Assembly (NCBI GenBank): GCA_016191225.1
Contig: JACPPC010000013.1
Coordinates: forward strand, 1 to 64,000
Direction: 5' to 3'
Source: Gemmatimonadota bacterium
GTDB lineage: Bacteria > Gemmatimonadota > Gemmatimonadetes > Gemmatimonadales > Gemmatimonadaceae
DNA: 64,000 nt
Made by a program: the position numbers and the translations under genes. The notes under the pieces were generated by a model. It was not told where the DNA came from. It saw only the letters and a list, made by a program, of their open reading frames with translations, and ran no database searches. How positions within the stretch are numbered: the stretch's first letter is position 1; each line of letters begins with the position of its first letter. Shown here piece after piece: positions 8,295 to 16,172 of the stretch.

Positions 8295-9107
8295 ATGACG
8301 TCCGGTGTGCGCGCGCTGCTCGTGGTGGCCGCGCTCACCGGCGGCTTCGCCCCCGGTGCCGGCGCTCAGCCGGCCCCGGGGGTGGAGTTCCGGCTCGTCG
8401 CGGCGGGGCGCGTGCGCCCGATCTTCGCCGCCGGCGTGGCCGACACCGGCATCGCGGTGGGGGCCTTTCGCCTCGCCGCGCGGCCGGTGACGAACGCCGA
8501 GTTCCTGCGGTTCGTCGCCGCGAACCCAGCCTGGCGGCGGACGCGGGCGCCGCGCGTCGCGGTGGACTCGTCGTACCTGCGGCACTGGTCGGGCGACCTC
8601 ACCCTCGGGCCCAACGCCCCGCCCGCCGCGCCGGTGGTGAACGTGTCGTGGTTCGCCGCGAGCGCGTACGCGGCGTGGGCGCAGGGGCGCCTCCCCACGA
8701 CCCTCGAGTGGGAGCTGGCGGCGAGCCGGTTCCACCGCGCGCTTGGCAACGACCCCGAGCGGCTCAACCTGCGGGTGCTCGAGTGGTACGGCAGCGCGAC
8801 GCGGGCCGTCCTTCCCGACGCCGGCCATGGCATGGCGAGCGACGACGGCGTGCGCGACCTGCACGGCCTCGTCTGGGAGTGGGTCGAGGACTTCAACGCG
8901 GTGGTGACGAGCGGCGAGTCGCGCGGCGACAGCGGGCCCGACGCCGGGCTCTTCTGCGCCGGCGGCGCCGCCCTCGCCGCCGACCCGTCGAACTACGCTG
9001 CCTTCATGCGGTATGCGCTCCGCGGCTCGCTGCGGGGCTCCTACACCCTGGCCACCCTCGGCTTCCGCGTCGCGCGCGACGCGGAACCAGGCAAGGGCAA
9101 CCGATGA
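8295..9107 (+). CDS. nirV: NirV-like formylglycine-generating-enzyme (SUMF1) domain protein
   Basis: The ATG is one base after the nirK stop, so the two are co-translated. The 270-aa product starts with a signal peptide (LLVVAALTGGFAPGAGAQ) followed by an FGE/SUMF1 fold: PVTNAEFLRFVAANP, VVNVSWFAASAYAAWAQGRLPTTLEWELAA, GLVWEWVEDF and a C-terminal LGFRVARD. NirV proteins of this family usually sit next to nirK; their role in nitrite-reductase maturation is unproven. The paired active-site Cys of true FGE are not evident (only one Cys, in LFCAGG), so sulfatase-type oxidation is unlikely. Confidence 0.85.
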   Translation: MTSGVRALLVVAALTGGFAPGAGAQPAPGVEFRLVAAGRVRPIFAAGVADTGIAVGAFRLAARPVTNAEFLRFVAANPAWRRTRAPRVAVDSSYLRHWSGDLTLGPNAPPAAPVVNVSWFAASAYAAWAQGRLPTTLEWELAASRFHRALGNDPERLNLRVLEWYGSATRAVLPDAGHGMASDDGVRDLHGLVWEWVEDFNAVVTSGESRGDSGPDAGLFCAGGAALAADPSNYAAFMRYALRGSLRGSYTLATLGFRVARDAEPGKGNR

Positions 9108-9165
9108 CCGTCCGCGCGATCCGCGCACCGCGCAGTGCCGGCGCGGCGCCCGTCCAAGGCGATCG

Positions 9166-9777
9166 ATGACCCTCCGTGCCTCTCGCCTTCGACGCGGCGC
9201 CGGCGCGGCGGCGATCGCTGCCGTGCTCGCCGCGGGCGCCATGCCGTGGCGCGCGGCCGCGCAGGCGGCGCCCCTGCCCGCGCGGTCGCTGTATCGACTC
9301 AAGGCCACCTGGACATCGCACACCGGCCGTCCCGTCGAGCTGCCGAGCCTGCGCGGCGAGACGGTGGTGCTGGCGATGGTGTACACCTCGTGCACCATGA
9401 CCTGCCCGCTGATTACCGGTGAGATGCAGGCGGTGCGGCGCGCCCTCCCGGCCGACGTGCGGCCGAAGGTGCGCTTCGTCCTCGCCTCGTTCGACCCCGA
9501 TCGCGACTCGGTCGCCGCGCTGCGCGCGCACGCGAGCAAGATGTCGCTCGATGACCGCTGGCTCGTGTTGCGCGCCCCCGCCGGCGATGTCCGGCAGCTC
9601 GCCGTCCTGCTGGGCGTCCGCTACCGCAAGCTCCCCGACGGCGACTTCGACCACTCCAACATCATCAGCGTGCTCGACGCCGGCGGCGTGCTCCGCCACC
9701 AGTCGCCACGCATTCCGGCCGACCGCGCCGCGCTCGTGCGCGCTGTCACGGCGGCCGCCCGCTCCCCCGGCAGCTGA
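9166..9777 (+). CDS. SCO1/SenC-family copper chaperone
   Basis: This 203-aa protein has a signal peptide or membrane anchor at the N-terminus (GAGAAAIAAVLAAGAMPWRAAAQA) and a thioredoxin-like fold with the SCO copper motif CTMTC (C76, C80). The matching His is in GDFDHSNIISVLD. SCO proteins deliver copper to cupredoxin sites, classically CuA of cytochrome oxidase. Its place directly after nirK/nirV suggests it metallates NirK. The start ATG 9166 gives a proper signal peptide. Confidence 0.88.
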   Translation: MTLRASRLRRGAGAAAIAAVLAAGAMPWRAAAQAAPLPARSLYRLKATWTSHTGRPVELPSLRGETVVLAMVYTSCTMTCPLITGEMQAVRRALPADVRPKVRFVLASFDPDRDSVAALRAHASKMSLDDRWLVLRAPAGDVRQLAVLLGVRYRKLPDGDFDHSNIISVLDAGGVLRHQSPRIPADRAALVRAVTAAARSPGS

Positions 9778-9807
9778 CCGGGGCGCGACCACACCGGGAC
9801 CACGATC

Positions 9808-11250
9808 ATGTCACGCCGCACCCGCCCCCTCGCGACTCGCATCGCTCGCACGACTGTCCCCACCCTTGCCGGCCTCGCGGCCACGATGCTCGTCGCCGTG
9901 GCATCGGCCGCCGCGCAGCAGCCCGCCCCGTCGCCCTCGGCGCCGCCCCGCCCCGCATTCGAGAACCTGCGTTTCCGCGAGGACTGGTCGCGCGCGCCGC
10001 AGGGCGATGCCTTCGACCCGCTCAAGCACATTGCCCTCGCCGACAGCGGCGCCGTCTGGCTCTCGCTCGGCGGCCATGTGCGTGCCCGCGCCGAGCGCGC
10101 CGAGAACTTCCTCGGCGGCGGCACCGGCGTTCGCACCGACAATTTCGGCCTCGTACGGGCGCAGCTGCACGCCGACCTGCACGTGGGAAGCAACCTGCGG
10201 CTCTTCGTCGAGGGGCGCCAAGCCCTCGCGCAGAACCGCGACCTCCCCGGCGGCAACCGCGCCATCGACCGCAACGACCTCGACTGGGGGAACGCGTTCG
10301 CCGAGGTCTCGGGCACCGTGCTCGGGCGTTCCGCCGTGCTGCGCTTTGGCCGGCAGGAACTCTCGATGGGGCGCGAACGGATCCTCTCGCCGCTCGACTG
10401 GGCGAACGTCCGACGGATCTTTCAGGGGGCAACGCTCGAGGCGCGGCAGGGCGCGTTCACCGTGGGTGCCTTCGTCACGCGCCCGGTGACCCTCCTGCCC
10501 ACCGCCGCCGACGTTCCCGACGTGCATACCCTGTTCTGGGGCACGACGATCGCCTGGCAGCGGCCGGGGCAGGCAACGCTGGTCGAGGGGGCGGTGCTGG
10601 TCAAGGCGACGGACGCCGCCGGCGCGACGCCGTTCGCGCAGCGCACCACGCTCACTTCGCGGATCGTGCTGCCGCTCGAGGGCACGCCCCTCACCGCCGA
10701 GCTCGAGGGGGGCGCGCAGGTTGGCGCCTCCGGCAACACCGCGGTGCGCGCCTTCATGTTCGCCAGCGACCTGACCTGGTCGCGGCGCGAGGGCTGGGCA
10801 CCGGCGCTCACCGTCGGCTACGACTGGTCGAGCGGCACCAGCCTTGGCGACGTGCCGCAAAGCAGCACCTGGGACCAGCTCTATCCGCTGGCACACGCCT
10901 ACGCCGGCTACGCCGACGTGCTGGGGCGCCGCAACCTGGTCGAGGAGCGGATCGTGGCGCAGGTGTCGCCGACCGCCGCCCTGCGGCTGCGGCTCGCCGC
11001 GCACGCCTTTCAGCGGGCGCACCTCTCCGACGCGGTGTACGACGTCACGGGAGCGGTGCTGCGGGCCTCCGTGGTCGGTGCGTCGGGGGACATCGGCGGG
11101 GAGTTCGACGCCACTGCGCAGTGGCGCTGGGGCCGGCACCTGCGGGTGGACGGCGGCGTGGCGAGGTTCACGCCGGGGCAGTTCATGCGCGACACCGGCG
11201 CGGCGCTGCCGTACACGTGGATGTTTCTCTCCGTCACGACCACGTTCTGA
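9808..11250 (+). CDS. alginate-export-family outer-membrane porin
   Basis: The 480-aa protein has a signal peptide (to about residue 37, VASAAAQQ) and then an amphipathic beta-barrel. The pattern GGHVRARAERAENF, LVRAQLHADLHVGSNLRLFVEGRQAL and LRFGRQELSMGRERI is that of the alginate-export (AlgE-like) barrel family; the protein ends in ...VTTTF with a terminal Phe, as outer-membrane barrels do. Last gene of the nir operon; such porins often accompany Cu-nitrite reductase genes, perhaps for nitrite or copper entry (inference). Confidence 0.83.
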   Translation: MSRRTRPLATRIARTTVPTLAGLAATMLVAVASAAAQQPAPSPSAPPRPAFENLRFREDWSRAPQGDAFDPLKHIALADSGAVWLSLGGHVRARAERAENFLGGGTGVRTDNFGLVRAQLHADLHVGSNLRLFVEGRQALAQNRDLPGGNRAIDRNDLDWGNAFAEVSGTVLGRSAVLRFGRQELSMGRERILSPLDWANVRRIFQGATLEARQGAFTVGAFVTRPVTLLPTAADVPDVHTLFWGTTIAWQRPGQATLVEGAVLVKATDAAGATPFAQRTTLTSRIVLPLEGTPLTAELEGGAQVGASGNTAVRAFMFASDLTWSRREGWAPALTVGYDWSSGTSLGDVPQSSTWDQLYPLAHAYAGYADVLGRRNLVEERIVAQVSPTAALRLRLAAHAFQRAHLSDAVYDVTGAVLRASVVGASGDIGGEFDATAQWRWGRHLRVDGGVARFTPGQFMRDTGAALPYTWMFLSVTTTF

Positions 11251-11267
11251 GCGCAGGAGGGAGAGAT

Positions 11268-11763
11268 CGAGGTTGGGAGAGGTACCGACCACCGAGACAC
11301 CGAGGCACGGAGGGGCTGCTCGGGGGGAGTTGGATTCATAACGAAAGGCGGGTGATGCCCTCGCGGAGGACCGGCACGTTGAAGTTGAGCAGGAGTCCCG
11401 CCGGGTAGGCGCCGAGCCGCATGTACGTCAGCGCCTGAGCCACGTGCACCGGGTTGATCGCCTCCACGCTCTTGACCTCGACCACGATCGACTCGAGCGC
11501 CAGGAAGTCGAGGCGATAGCTCGCGTCGACGAGGTGCCCCCGATACATGATCGGCACGCACACCTCGCGGCGGAACGGGATCTCACGCCTCGCCAGCTCA
11601 ACCGCCAGGCAGGCCGCGTACGCGGATTCCAGCAGTCCCGCCCCCAGCGTCCGGTGCACCGCGGTCGCCGCCCCGATCACTCCCTCCGTCCGCACGTCCA
11701 CGATCATCCCCCGTGCCCTCCGTGGCCTCGGTGTCTCTGTGGTCGGCTCATCTCCCAATCTCG
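11268..11763 (-). mobile_element. roughly 0.5-kb GxxExxY cassette with long terminal inverted repeats
   Basis: A single gene (11336-11707) is bounded by imperfect inverted repeats of about 47 bp: left 11268-11314 and right 11716-11763. They share blocks such as TTGGGAGA and GAGACACCGAGG, and differ at about five positions plus one indel. The right repeat also provides the gene's ribosome-binding sequence (GGAGGG). No transposase is present. Whether the unit moves is inference; a similar pair of repeats with no gene between them occurs at 40186-40399. Confidence 0.6.
11336..11707 (-). CDS. GxxExxY family protein
   Basis: The 123-aa product begins MIVDVRTEGVIGAATAVHRTLGAGLLESAY and so carries the family signature G-x-x-E-x-x-Y (GLLESAY). 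Further family features are RREIPFRREVCVPIMYRG, the nuclease-like core YRLDFLALESIVVEVKSVE (D-x(n)-E-V-K) and a final LRLNFN-type strand (LLLNFNVPVLREGI). The family has a PD-(D/E)xK-like fold and no established function. ATG 11707 was chosen because the family motif starts right after it and a GGAGG lies upstream. Confidence 0.85.
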   Translation of the reverse strand: MIVDVRTEGVIGAATAVHRTLGAGLLESAYAACLAVELARREIPFRREVCVPIMYRGHLVDASYRLDFLALESIVVEVKSVEAINPVHVAQALTYMRLGAYPAGLLLNFNVPVLREGITRLSL

Positions 11764-11839
11764 CCCTTACCCCACAGGGCACCGCACCACGCCATTGCCG
11801 ACCGGGCTATCTTCCCGCACCTCCCCCACCTCACCGCCG

Positions 11840-13249
11840 ATGACCGACTCCCCCCCCTCCCCCGCCGACGTCGTCGTGATCGGCGGCGGCCCCGGCGGCT
11901 ACGTGGCCGCCATTCGCGCCGCCCAGCTTGGCCTCGACACCGTCTGCGTCGAGATGGACGCCACCCTCGGCGGCACCTGCGTCAACGTCGGCTGCATTCC
12001 CAGCAAGGCGCTCCTGCAGAGCTCCGAGCACTTCGAGTTCGCCCGCCTGCACGCGGCCGAGCACGGCGTGCGCGTGAGCCCCACGCTCGACCTCGCCGTG
12101 ATGATGAAACGCAAGCTCGACGTCGTCGCCGCCAACACCAAGGGCGTCGAGTTCCTGTTCCGGAAGCACAAGGTCATGTGGGCCCGCGGCCGCGGCACCC
12201 TCAAGCCCGGCAAGCGCGTCGAAGTCACCGCTCGCGACGGCTCGGTGACCTCGCACGCCGCGAAGCACGTGATCGTCGCCACCGGCTCGGTGCCGAGCGC
12301 CCTCCCCTTTCTCCCCTTTGACGAGACACGCGTCCTCTCCAACGTCGGCGCCCTTGCCATTCCCGAGGTGCCGCGCCACCTCCTCGTGATCGGCGGCGGC
12401 GTGATCGGCCTCGAGCTCGGAAGTGTCTGGCGCCGCCTCGGCGCCAGGGTCACCGTGGTCGAGTTCATGCCCACCATCCTCCCCGGCAACGACGAGGACG
12501 TGATCAAGGAGGCGACGCGGATCTTCTCGCGCCAGGGCCTCGAGTTGCTCACCGGCACCCGCGTCACGGGGGCGACGGTGACGGCGGGGGGCGTGACCGT
12601 GACCGTCGAGAAGGACGGCGCGACGCAATCGCTCGACGCCGACTACGTGCTTGTCTCGGTGGGCCGCAAGCCGGCCCTCCACGGCATCGACGCGGCCGCG
12701 TTGGGCCTCGCCACCGGCCCGCACGGCGAGATCACCGTCGACCACCAGATGCGCACCAACCTCGACGGGGTGTACGCGATCGGCGACGTGACCGGCGGCA
12801 AGCTCCTCGCCCACAAGGCCGAGGAGGAGGGCGTGGTGGCCGCCGAGGCGATCGCCGGCCTCAAGACGCAAATGCACTACGCGTCGATGCCGAGCGTGGT
12901 GTACACCTGGCCCGAGATCGCGAGCTGCGGCCTCCCCGAGCACGAAGTGAAGGCCAGCGGGCGCGCCTACAGGGCCGGCAGGTTCCCCTTCAGCGCCAAC
13001 GGCCGCGCCCGCACCATGGCCGAGACGCAGGGCTTCGTGAAGTTCATCAGCGACGCCACGACCGACGAGATCCTCGGCTGCCACATCGTCGGCGCGAACG
13101 CCAGCGACCTGCTCGCCGAGGTGGTGCTGGCCATGGAGTACAAGGGCTCGAGCGAGGACATCGGCATCACGGTGCACTCGCACCCGACCCTCTCCGAGGC
13201 CGTCAAGGAAGCGGCGCTCGGCGTGCTCGGTCGCCCGATCCACATCTGA
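11840..13249 (+). CDS. lpd: dihydrolipoyl dehydrogenase (E3)
   Basis: This 469-aa flavoprotein re-oxidises the lipoyl group of E2. The FAD-binding motif VVIGGGPGGYVAAIRAAQLG (11-30), the redox disulfide GGTCVNVGCIPSK (C47/C52), the NAD-binding LLVIGGGVIGLELGS, the second FAD motif GVYAIGDVTGGKLLAHKAEEEG and the C-terminal active-site HSHPTLSE (His-Glu pair) are all present. The start ATG 11840 lies 77 bp beyond the right repeat of the GxxExxY cassette. It should serve the complex to which OdhB belongs. Confidence 0.95.
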   Translation: MTDSPPSPADVVVIGGGPGGYVAAIRAAQLGLDTVCVEMDATLGGTCVNVGCIPSKALLQSSEHFEFARLHAAEHGVRVSPTLDLAVMMKRKLDVVAANTKGVEFLFRKHKVMWARGRGTLKPGKRVEVTARDGSVTSHAAKHVIVATGSVPSALPFLPFDETRVLSNVGALAIPEVPRHLLVIGGGVIGLELGSVWRRLGARVTVVEFMPTILPGNDEDVIKEATRIFSRQGLELLTGTRVTGATVTAGGVTVTVEKDGATQSLDADYVLVSVGRKPALHGIDAAALGLATGPHGEITVDHQMRTNLDGVYAIGDVTGGKLLAHKAEEEGVVAAEAIAGLKTQMHYASMPSVVYTWPEIASCGLPEHEVKASGRAYRAGRFPFSANGRARTMAETQGFVKFISDATTDEILGCHIVGANASDLLAEVVLAMEYKGSSEDIGITVHSHPTLSEAVKEAALGVLGRPIHI

Positions 13250-13280
13250 ACCTCATTCGCCCTTCCCGGAGATCACACGC

Positions 13281-13829
13281 ATGACCGCACCGCTGACCCG
13301 CACCGACGTCCTCGAGCGCCTCGACGCCGTGCGCGACCGCCTTGTCGACGCCCTCGAGACCCTCTCCGACGCGCAGTGGAACTGGGCACCCGACCAGCGA
13401 GCCTGGTCGGCGGCCCACATCGCCGAGCACCTCGCCGTGATCGCGTATGGCACCTCGCGCATGCTGACCGACAGGTTCGAGACGCTCGAGCCGGCCAGCT
13501 TCACCCCCGAGCAGCAGGCCAGGAAGGACGCGAGGATCCCGTTGGCGGTCGCCAATCGCGGCGTGAAGCTGGAGTCGCCCGAGCACGTGCGTCCGAAGAG
13601 CCGCTGGAGCTCGCGCGCGGAGACGATGGCCAAGCTGCTCTATGGCCACGACGCCGTGGCCGACGCGGTGCGCAACGCCACCGTGGACCTGCGCTCGCGC
13701 ACGGCGCCGCACCCGTATCTCGGCGCCTTTGACGGCATGCAGTGGGCGGTGTTCACCGCGGCTCACGCCGACCGACACCTGGCGCAGCTCGATGAGCTGC
13801 GCGCACTGCCGGGGTTCCCCGCGACGTGA
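13281..13829 (+). CDS. DinB-like four-helix-bundle protein
   Basis: The 182-aa protein shows the DinB/YfiT pattern: DVLERLDAVRDRLVDALETLSDAQWNWAPDQRAWSAAHIAEHLAVI near the N-terminus, with His residues (IAEHLA, GHDA, HADRHLAQL) forming the usual metal-binding triad. Many of these are thiol-dependent metalloenzymes; the substrate here is unknown. A GGAG precedes the ATG. The stop overlaps the next gene's GTG by 4 bp. Confidence 0.85.
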   Translation: MTAPLTRTDVLERLDAVRDRLVDALETLSDAQWNWAPDQRAWSAAHIAEHLAVIAYGTSRMLTDRFETLEPASFTPEQQARKDARIPLAVANRGVKLESPEHVRPKSRWSSRAETMAKLLYGHDAVADAVRNATVDLRSRTAPHPYLGAFDGMQWAVFTAAHADRHLAQLDELRALPGFPAT

Positions 13830-14152
13830 CGGCTCCGCGCTCCGCCGGCGAGCCGCTCGTGCGGTACGGCTTCACCGCGGGGGCCGAGGGCGCGGGGGCA
13901 ATCCACGCGATTGGCGATGCGGACGACGAGAGCGCTCCGACCGCCGAGCGTTCCGCGCCGGTGACGATCGCCGAGGCACTCGCGGCGCTCCAGCGCGCCG
14001 GCGCGCGGTTCGCGCTCGCCGAACTTCCGGACCGGCCCGCGCTCGCGACGCTGCGCCACGCGCTCGAGGCGGCCGGCTTCACCGAGGTGGGTCGCGTGCG
14101 TGATTACATGGACGACGGAACGGACCTCGTGCTGCTGCGCCGAAACACCTGA
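13826..14152 (+). CDS. small protein resembling the C-terminal part of a GNAT acetyltransferase
   Basis: This 108-aa protein starts at GTG in a GTGA overlap with the DinB gene. Its end (LRHALEAAGFTEVGRVRDYMDDGTDLVLLRRNT) matches the last strands of GNAT acetyltransferases. The acetyl-CoA-binding Q/RxxGxG/A segment is missing and residues 1-60 look unrelated. It may be a remnant or a GNAT-derived non-catalytic domain. Translational coupling suggests it is still expressed. Confidence 0.5.
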   Translation: MTAPRSAGEPLVRYGFTAGAEGAGAIHAIGDADDESAPTAERSAPVTIAEALAALQRAGARFALAELPDRPALATLRHALEAAGFTEVGRVRDYMDDGTDLVLLRRNT

Positions 14153-14527
14153 CGCCAGCTGGACTGCAATCACGTACCGGCTTTCGGCTCGCGCCGTCGC
14201 GCCGGCGGATGGGCGGCGGTGCGCGCGCCACATCGTGGCGCTCGCGCCCCACAGGCACATCGTTCGCCGCGCGTCGAATCGGCGCGAGCCGCCTGTTTGC
14301 GCCTCGCCGCATCGTTGCGCCTCGGCGGTCGCGCCAAATGCACGAGTCATCGGAGGTTGCGCGAGCGGCGATGCTCCACCGTGCTGCTCGGAGCGCGCGT
14401 CATTCGGAAGTGCTGACCGGACCCACGAAGAATCGCTGCGGCTGGCGTCGCTCTTGCGGTAGTCACCCATCACGCAGGCGCGGGACTCGCAGGTGGGTCC
14501 CCGGATTCTCTCGCGAGAGGAGGACAC
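14153..14527 (+). other. non-coding stretch upstream of the PEP-CTERM gene
   Basis: No convincing gene lies in these 375 bases on either strand. The open frames lack a sensible RBS or any recognisable composition. The stretch contains the sigma-54-like promoter (14443-14457) and the strong Shine-Dalgarno AGGAGG (14518-14523) of the next gene. Confidence 0.5.
14443..14457 (+). promoter_or_regulatory. candidate sigma-54 promoter of the PEP-CTERM gene
   Basis: TGGCGT at 14443-14448 and TTGC at 14454-14457 place the invariant GG and GC exactly 10 bases apart, as sigma-54 (-24/-12) promoters require (consensus TGGCAC-N5-TTGC). The expected start of transcription is near 14469, about 60 bases before the gene. 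PEP-CTERM genes in several phyla are driven by sigma-54 with the PrsK/PrsR system. The -22/-21 positions are GT rather than AC. Confidence 0.5.
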
Positions 14528-15097
14528 ATATTCAGCAAGTCACTCGCAACGACCGTCGTGGCGGCCGCGCTGGCACTGTGTGCGAGCGTGGCCCAGGCGC
14601 AGATCCTGGCGGCGGGCCCCGGCGTCGCCAGCGTCGCGAACCCGGTGCTGCCCGGTCCCTGGGTTGGCCCACCCCCCGGACCCGGCGGATGGGTTGGGGG
14701 CATTGGCGCGCCGATCGTGTTCGTGAACCCCGTCGCCGGAGTGGTCCGCATCAACGTGACCGACTGCTGCCTGGTGGGCGACGTGTACTCGCTCATGCTG
14801 GACGGCGTTCCCATCGGCATGACGGTCCCGCAACCGATCGGCGGCCTGGGGCCATCCGTTGGTGACTGGTTCATCATGATGGCAGCGGGCGCGCATGTGC
14901 TGGACATCTGGGACATCACCCTCTCCTACCTCGGCGCCCCATCGCCGTTTGGAGGCGGCATCGTTCCGGACATCTACTCGCCAGCGGAATTCACGTACCT
15001 CGTCGAGGCGACCGTACCTGAGCCGGCATCAATCCTGCTCCTCGGATCGGGGCTGGCCGGACTGGTGCTCGTCGCGCGGCGCCGTCGCCTGGCCTGA
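14528..15097 (+). CDS. PEP-CTERM exported protein with apparent ATA start
   Basis: The C-terminus VPEPASILLLGSGLAGLVLVARRRR is a textbook PEP-CTERM sorting signal: motif, membrane helix, Arg cluster. It is normally recognised by exosortase for surface export. Reading from ATA 14528, the product begins (M)FSKSLATTVVAAALALCASVAQA, an ideal signal peptide. A perfect AGGAGG lies 4 bases before that codon. No ATG, GTG or TTG exists near there; the first is GTG 14558, which would remove the signal peptide's positive n-region. About 190 aa; the middle is Gly/Pro-rich with a beta-sandwich-like segment. Product class is secure, the start is not. Confidence 0.75.
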   Translation: MFSKSLATTVVAAALALCASVAQAQILAAGPGVASVANPVLPGPWVGPPPGPGGWVGGIGAPIVFVNPVAGVVRINVTDCCLVGDVYSLMLDGVPIGMTVPQPIGGLGPSVGDWFIMMAAGAHVLDIWDITLSYLGAPSPFGGGIVPDIYSPAEFTYLVEATVPEPASILLLGSGLAGLVLVARRRRLA

Positions 15098-15133
15098 CCC
15101 CCGTCCTCGCGCCCGCACGGGCGCGCAGACGCA

Positions 15134-15164
15134 CGAAGCGCCCGGCCAATGGCCGGGCGCTTCG
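15134..15164. terminator. bidirectional intrinsic terminator
   Basis: A perfect 14-bp stem, CGAAGCGCCCGGCC (15134-15147) with its complement (15151-15164), closes on a 3-base AAT loop. It lies between the PEP-CTERM gene and the convergent sigma/anti-sigma genes. It is followed by TCGTC rather than a long U run. Confidence 0.75.
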
Positions 15165-15197
15165 TCGTCTCGGGACCCGCCGAGCGGGGCCGACGGG

Positions 15198-15512
15198 TTA
15201 GCGGTCGCTGCCGTTCTTGATCCTCGCCATCACGATCGCCTCGACACTGGCCGGCGTGGCGACCCGGCGCAGTTGCGCGGCATCGGCGCCGAGCCTCTTC
15301 CAGAGCGCGATCACGTGGGGGCGCTCGGCGATGGCCACCGAGGCGTCGGAGAGCTCGCCGTCGAGCCACGCGTGGAGCGCGGGGCTCGTGACCGGCGGCT
15401 CGGCGCTCGAGCGGTCGGCCATCGGCGCTCCGGCCGCGGGTGTGGGGGTGGAGGTGGCCGGCTGCCTGGCCGGGCGGTCGGCCCCTTCGTGGATGTCCCG
15501 TTCGAGTGTCAC
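15198..15512 (-). CDS. small partner protein of the ECF sigma factor (possible anti-sigma)
   Basis: The 104-aa protein starts at GTG 15512 in a GTGA overlap with the sigma-factor stop, the usual arrangement for anti-sigma factors. Residues 42-104 (SPALHAWLDGELSDASVAIAERPHVIALWKRLGADAAQL) resemble the helical N-domain of zinc-type anti-sigma factors (xxHxWLDGELxxxE). The Cys-x-x-Cys zinc ligands are absent and there is no membrane helix. An anti-sigma role is inferred from position. Confidence 0.6.
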   Translation of the reverse strand: MTLERDIHEGADRPARQPATSTPTPAAGAPMADRSSAEPPVTSPALHAWLDGELSDASVAIAERPHVIALWKRLGADAAQLRRVATPASVEAIVMARIKNGSDR

Positions 15513-16072
15513 GCGTACTTCTCCTCCAGTAGGGTCTGCAGCGCCTCTCGTGCGCGATGAACGCGCATCTTCAGCGCGCCAACCGTCGTGTTCAGCAGTT
15601 CGGCCATCTCCTCGTACGACCGGCCCTCGACATGCTTCATGATGAAGGCCTCCCGGAGCGAGGGGGCGAGGTGCGAGAGCGCCTGGTCCAGGTCACTCCG
15701 CAGCTCGGTCCGGTCCAGCTCCTCATCCGGGGTCGCGTATGAAGACGGTTGATCGTCCTCGTCGTAACTGAGGTGGGTCCGACGGATGTTCTTGAGCCAG
15801 TCCTTGCACCCGTTGGCCACGATCCGGAACAGCCAGGCGTCAAAACGCCCGCGGACTTCCGCGAGGTGCTGAAACGCCTTGATGAACGACGCCTGGAGGA
15901 TGTCCTCCGCAACATCGGGAGAGCCCGTCATCCCGAGGGCGTGCCGGTACAGCGGGTCGCTGTAGCGGCGGATGAGCACGGAGAAGAGCTCCTGATTCCC
16001 GGCCAGAATCCGGTTGATCAGGTCTTGGTCCGCTTCGGCCGGTTCGATGGTGAGCACGTGAGCAGCCGTCAT
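15509..16072 (-). CDS. ECF (sigma-70 family) RNA polymerase sigma factor
   Basis: The 187-aa length and domains fit an RpoE-type ECF sigma factor. Region 2: LFSVLIRRYSDPLYRHALGMTGSPDVAEDILQASFIKAF with RFDAWLFRIVANGCKDWLKN (about 30-95). Region 4: LDQALSHLAPSLREAFIMKHVEGRSYEEMAELLNTTVGALKMRVHRAREAL (about 125-180). The linker carries acidic residues (SYDEDDQ). It is co-transcribed with its small partner. Confidence 0.92.
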   Translation of the reverse strand: MTAAHVLTIEPAEADQDLINRILAGNQELFSVLIRRYSDPLYRHALGMTGSPDVAEDILQASFIKAFQHLAEVRGRFDAWLFRIVANGCKDWLKNIRRTHLSYDEDDQPSSYATPDEELDRTELRSDLDQALSHLAPSLREAFIMKHVEGRSYEEMAELLNTTVGALKMRVHRAREALQTLLEEKYA

Positions 16073-16172
16073 CTGGAGCTAGGATAACGCGGCGGGCGGT
16101 TACCGGACAGCCCCGCGTGCGCCGAGGCGTGGGGCGGCGCGCCCCCGCATCGGGCCGCCCACACCGGTCCTG

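Noticed and set aside
8295..9107. Active formylglycine-generating enzyme
   Set aside because: The active-site cysteine pair of true FGE is not visible and no sulfatase is near; NirV-like assignment fits better.
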